Source: Actinomycetes bacterium (GTDB lineage Bacteria > Actinomycetota > Thermoleophilia > Solirubrobacterales > Solirubrobacteraceae). From it: 21,313 bases of DNA. Position 1 is the stretch's first letter. Every line of letters starts with the position of its first letter. Below the pieces are notes generated by a model that worked only from the letters and a program-made list of their open reading frames with translations, was not told the origin of the DNA and made no database searches. Below are positions 21,064 through 21,313 of this stretch, one piece after another. The stretch is from positions 1-21,313 of the forward strand of contig JAEZDB010000290.1 in the NCBI GenBank assembly GCA_023429855.1, in the 5' to 3' direction. Made by a program: the position numbers and the translations under genes.

Positions 21064-21313
21064 GTCTGTTCGGAGGAGGCCGCCGCGAGCCGCGCGAGCG
21101 GACCGAGGAAGAACGCCGTCAGGCGATGATCGACCGCGAGCGTCGTCGCTCGGGCGATCCGAATTGGAACCCGCCGGCCGGCCACCCGCTTGCTGCTCCG
21201 GCTTCCGCCGCTGCCCCTCGGCCTGCTGCCGCCCCAGGCGAACCGGCCCCGCGTCCAGCCCAGGCTGCGCCGGCGCCCGCTGCCCCGGCCGCCAGTCTCT
21301 TAAACACATGTGT
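21060..21313 (+). CDS. mltG: Probable endolytic murein transglycosylase MltG, N-terminal part (cut by window edge)
   Basis: GTG at 21060 overlaps the ruvX stop. The frame encodes SLFGGGRREPRERTEEERRQ, a strongly charged segment with many Arg and Glu, then an Ala/Pro-rich linker from about residue 38. The catalytic YceG domain and the membrane helix are not reached. The call rests on the alaS-ruvX-mltG order common in actinobacteria and on the charged cytosolic N-terminus typical of their MltG proteins, which cut nascent glycan strands. The last about 20 bases are probably not genomic, so the final residues (SLLNTC) should be ignored. Confidence 0.55.
   Translation, partial: MSLFGGGRREPRERTEEERRQAMIDRERRRSGDPNWNPPAGHPLAAPASAAAPRPAAAPGEPAPRPAQAAPAPAAPAASLLNTC
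21294..21313 (+). other. Tn5 mosaic-end-like sequence at the contig end (probable adapter residue)
   Basis: The AT-rich end AGTCTCTTAAACACATGTGT contrasts with the surrounding GC-rich coding DNA. From 21293 it matches the 19-base Tn5 transposase mosaic end CTGTCTCTTATACACATCT at 16 positions. It also ends in a self-complementary ACACATGTGT. It most likely stems from tagmentation adapter or a misassembled junction. Confidence 0.6.

Overview
The window is a high-GC bacterial chromosome segment with every recognised gene intact except at the two cut ends. The gene set points to an actinobacterium, most likely of the class Thermoleophilia (Solirubrobacterales type). Supporting signs are the aspS/mnmA/alaS/ruvX/mltG-like order, the secreted NHL-propeller and L-A-D-G-A-V decapeptide proteins, the GTG/TTG starts, and many promoters consisting of a TANNNT box 6-7 bases before the start codon, which implies leaderless mRNA. 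The taxonomic call is inference; no rRNA is present.

Left part (1-3039): the N-terminal end of a DedA-type membrane protein runs off the left edge, preceded by a CAT-anticodon tRNA and its terminator, all leftward. Rightward follow a secreted M14 zinc peptidase and a conserved protein of unknown function. A YqeY-type GatB-like protein converges on them, and a secreted basic protein of unknown function follows. Middle-left (3096-6091): a four-gene rightward operon (M29-type metallopeptidase-like protein, glutamate formimidoyltransferase, small membrane protein, metallo-beta-lactamase-fold hydrolase) starts behind an inverted-repeat operator candidate and ends in a 12-bp hairpin terminator.

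Centre (6099-11529): this is the most unusual part. A regular array of four GC-rich hairpins with a shared loop motif lies behind a secreted decapeptide-repeat protein. Next come a Crp/Fnr-family regulator, a secreted six-repeat NHL protein, and, divergent from the latter, a membrane CHASE2 / class III nucleotide cyclase. One 16-bp palindrome type (TGTCR-N6-YGACA) occurs exactly twice: upstream of the regulator gene and between the NHL and cyclase genes. Its distances to the inferred transcription starts match the classic class I/class II positions of Crp family activators. The regulator, the cyclase and the NHL protein are therefore proposed to form one cyclic-nucleotide signalling circuit.

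Right part (11527-21313): translation and tRNA genes. hisS and aspS overlap, a GNAT acetyltransferase converges on them, and a membrane-anchored thioredoxin-like protein lacks the active-site cysteines. A fusion of an IscU/NifU-like domain to the tRNA thiolase MnmA follows, then a near-perfect 51-base hairpin, alaS, ruvX and the start of a probable mltG. The last 20 bases resemble a Tn5 transposase mosaic end and are probably library or assembly residue rather than genome.
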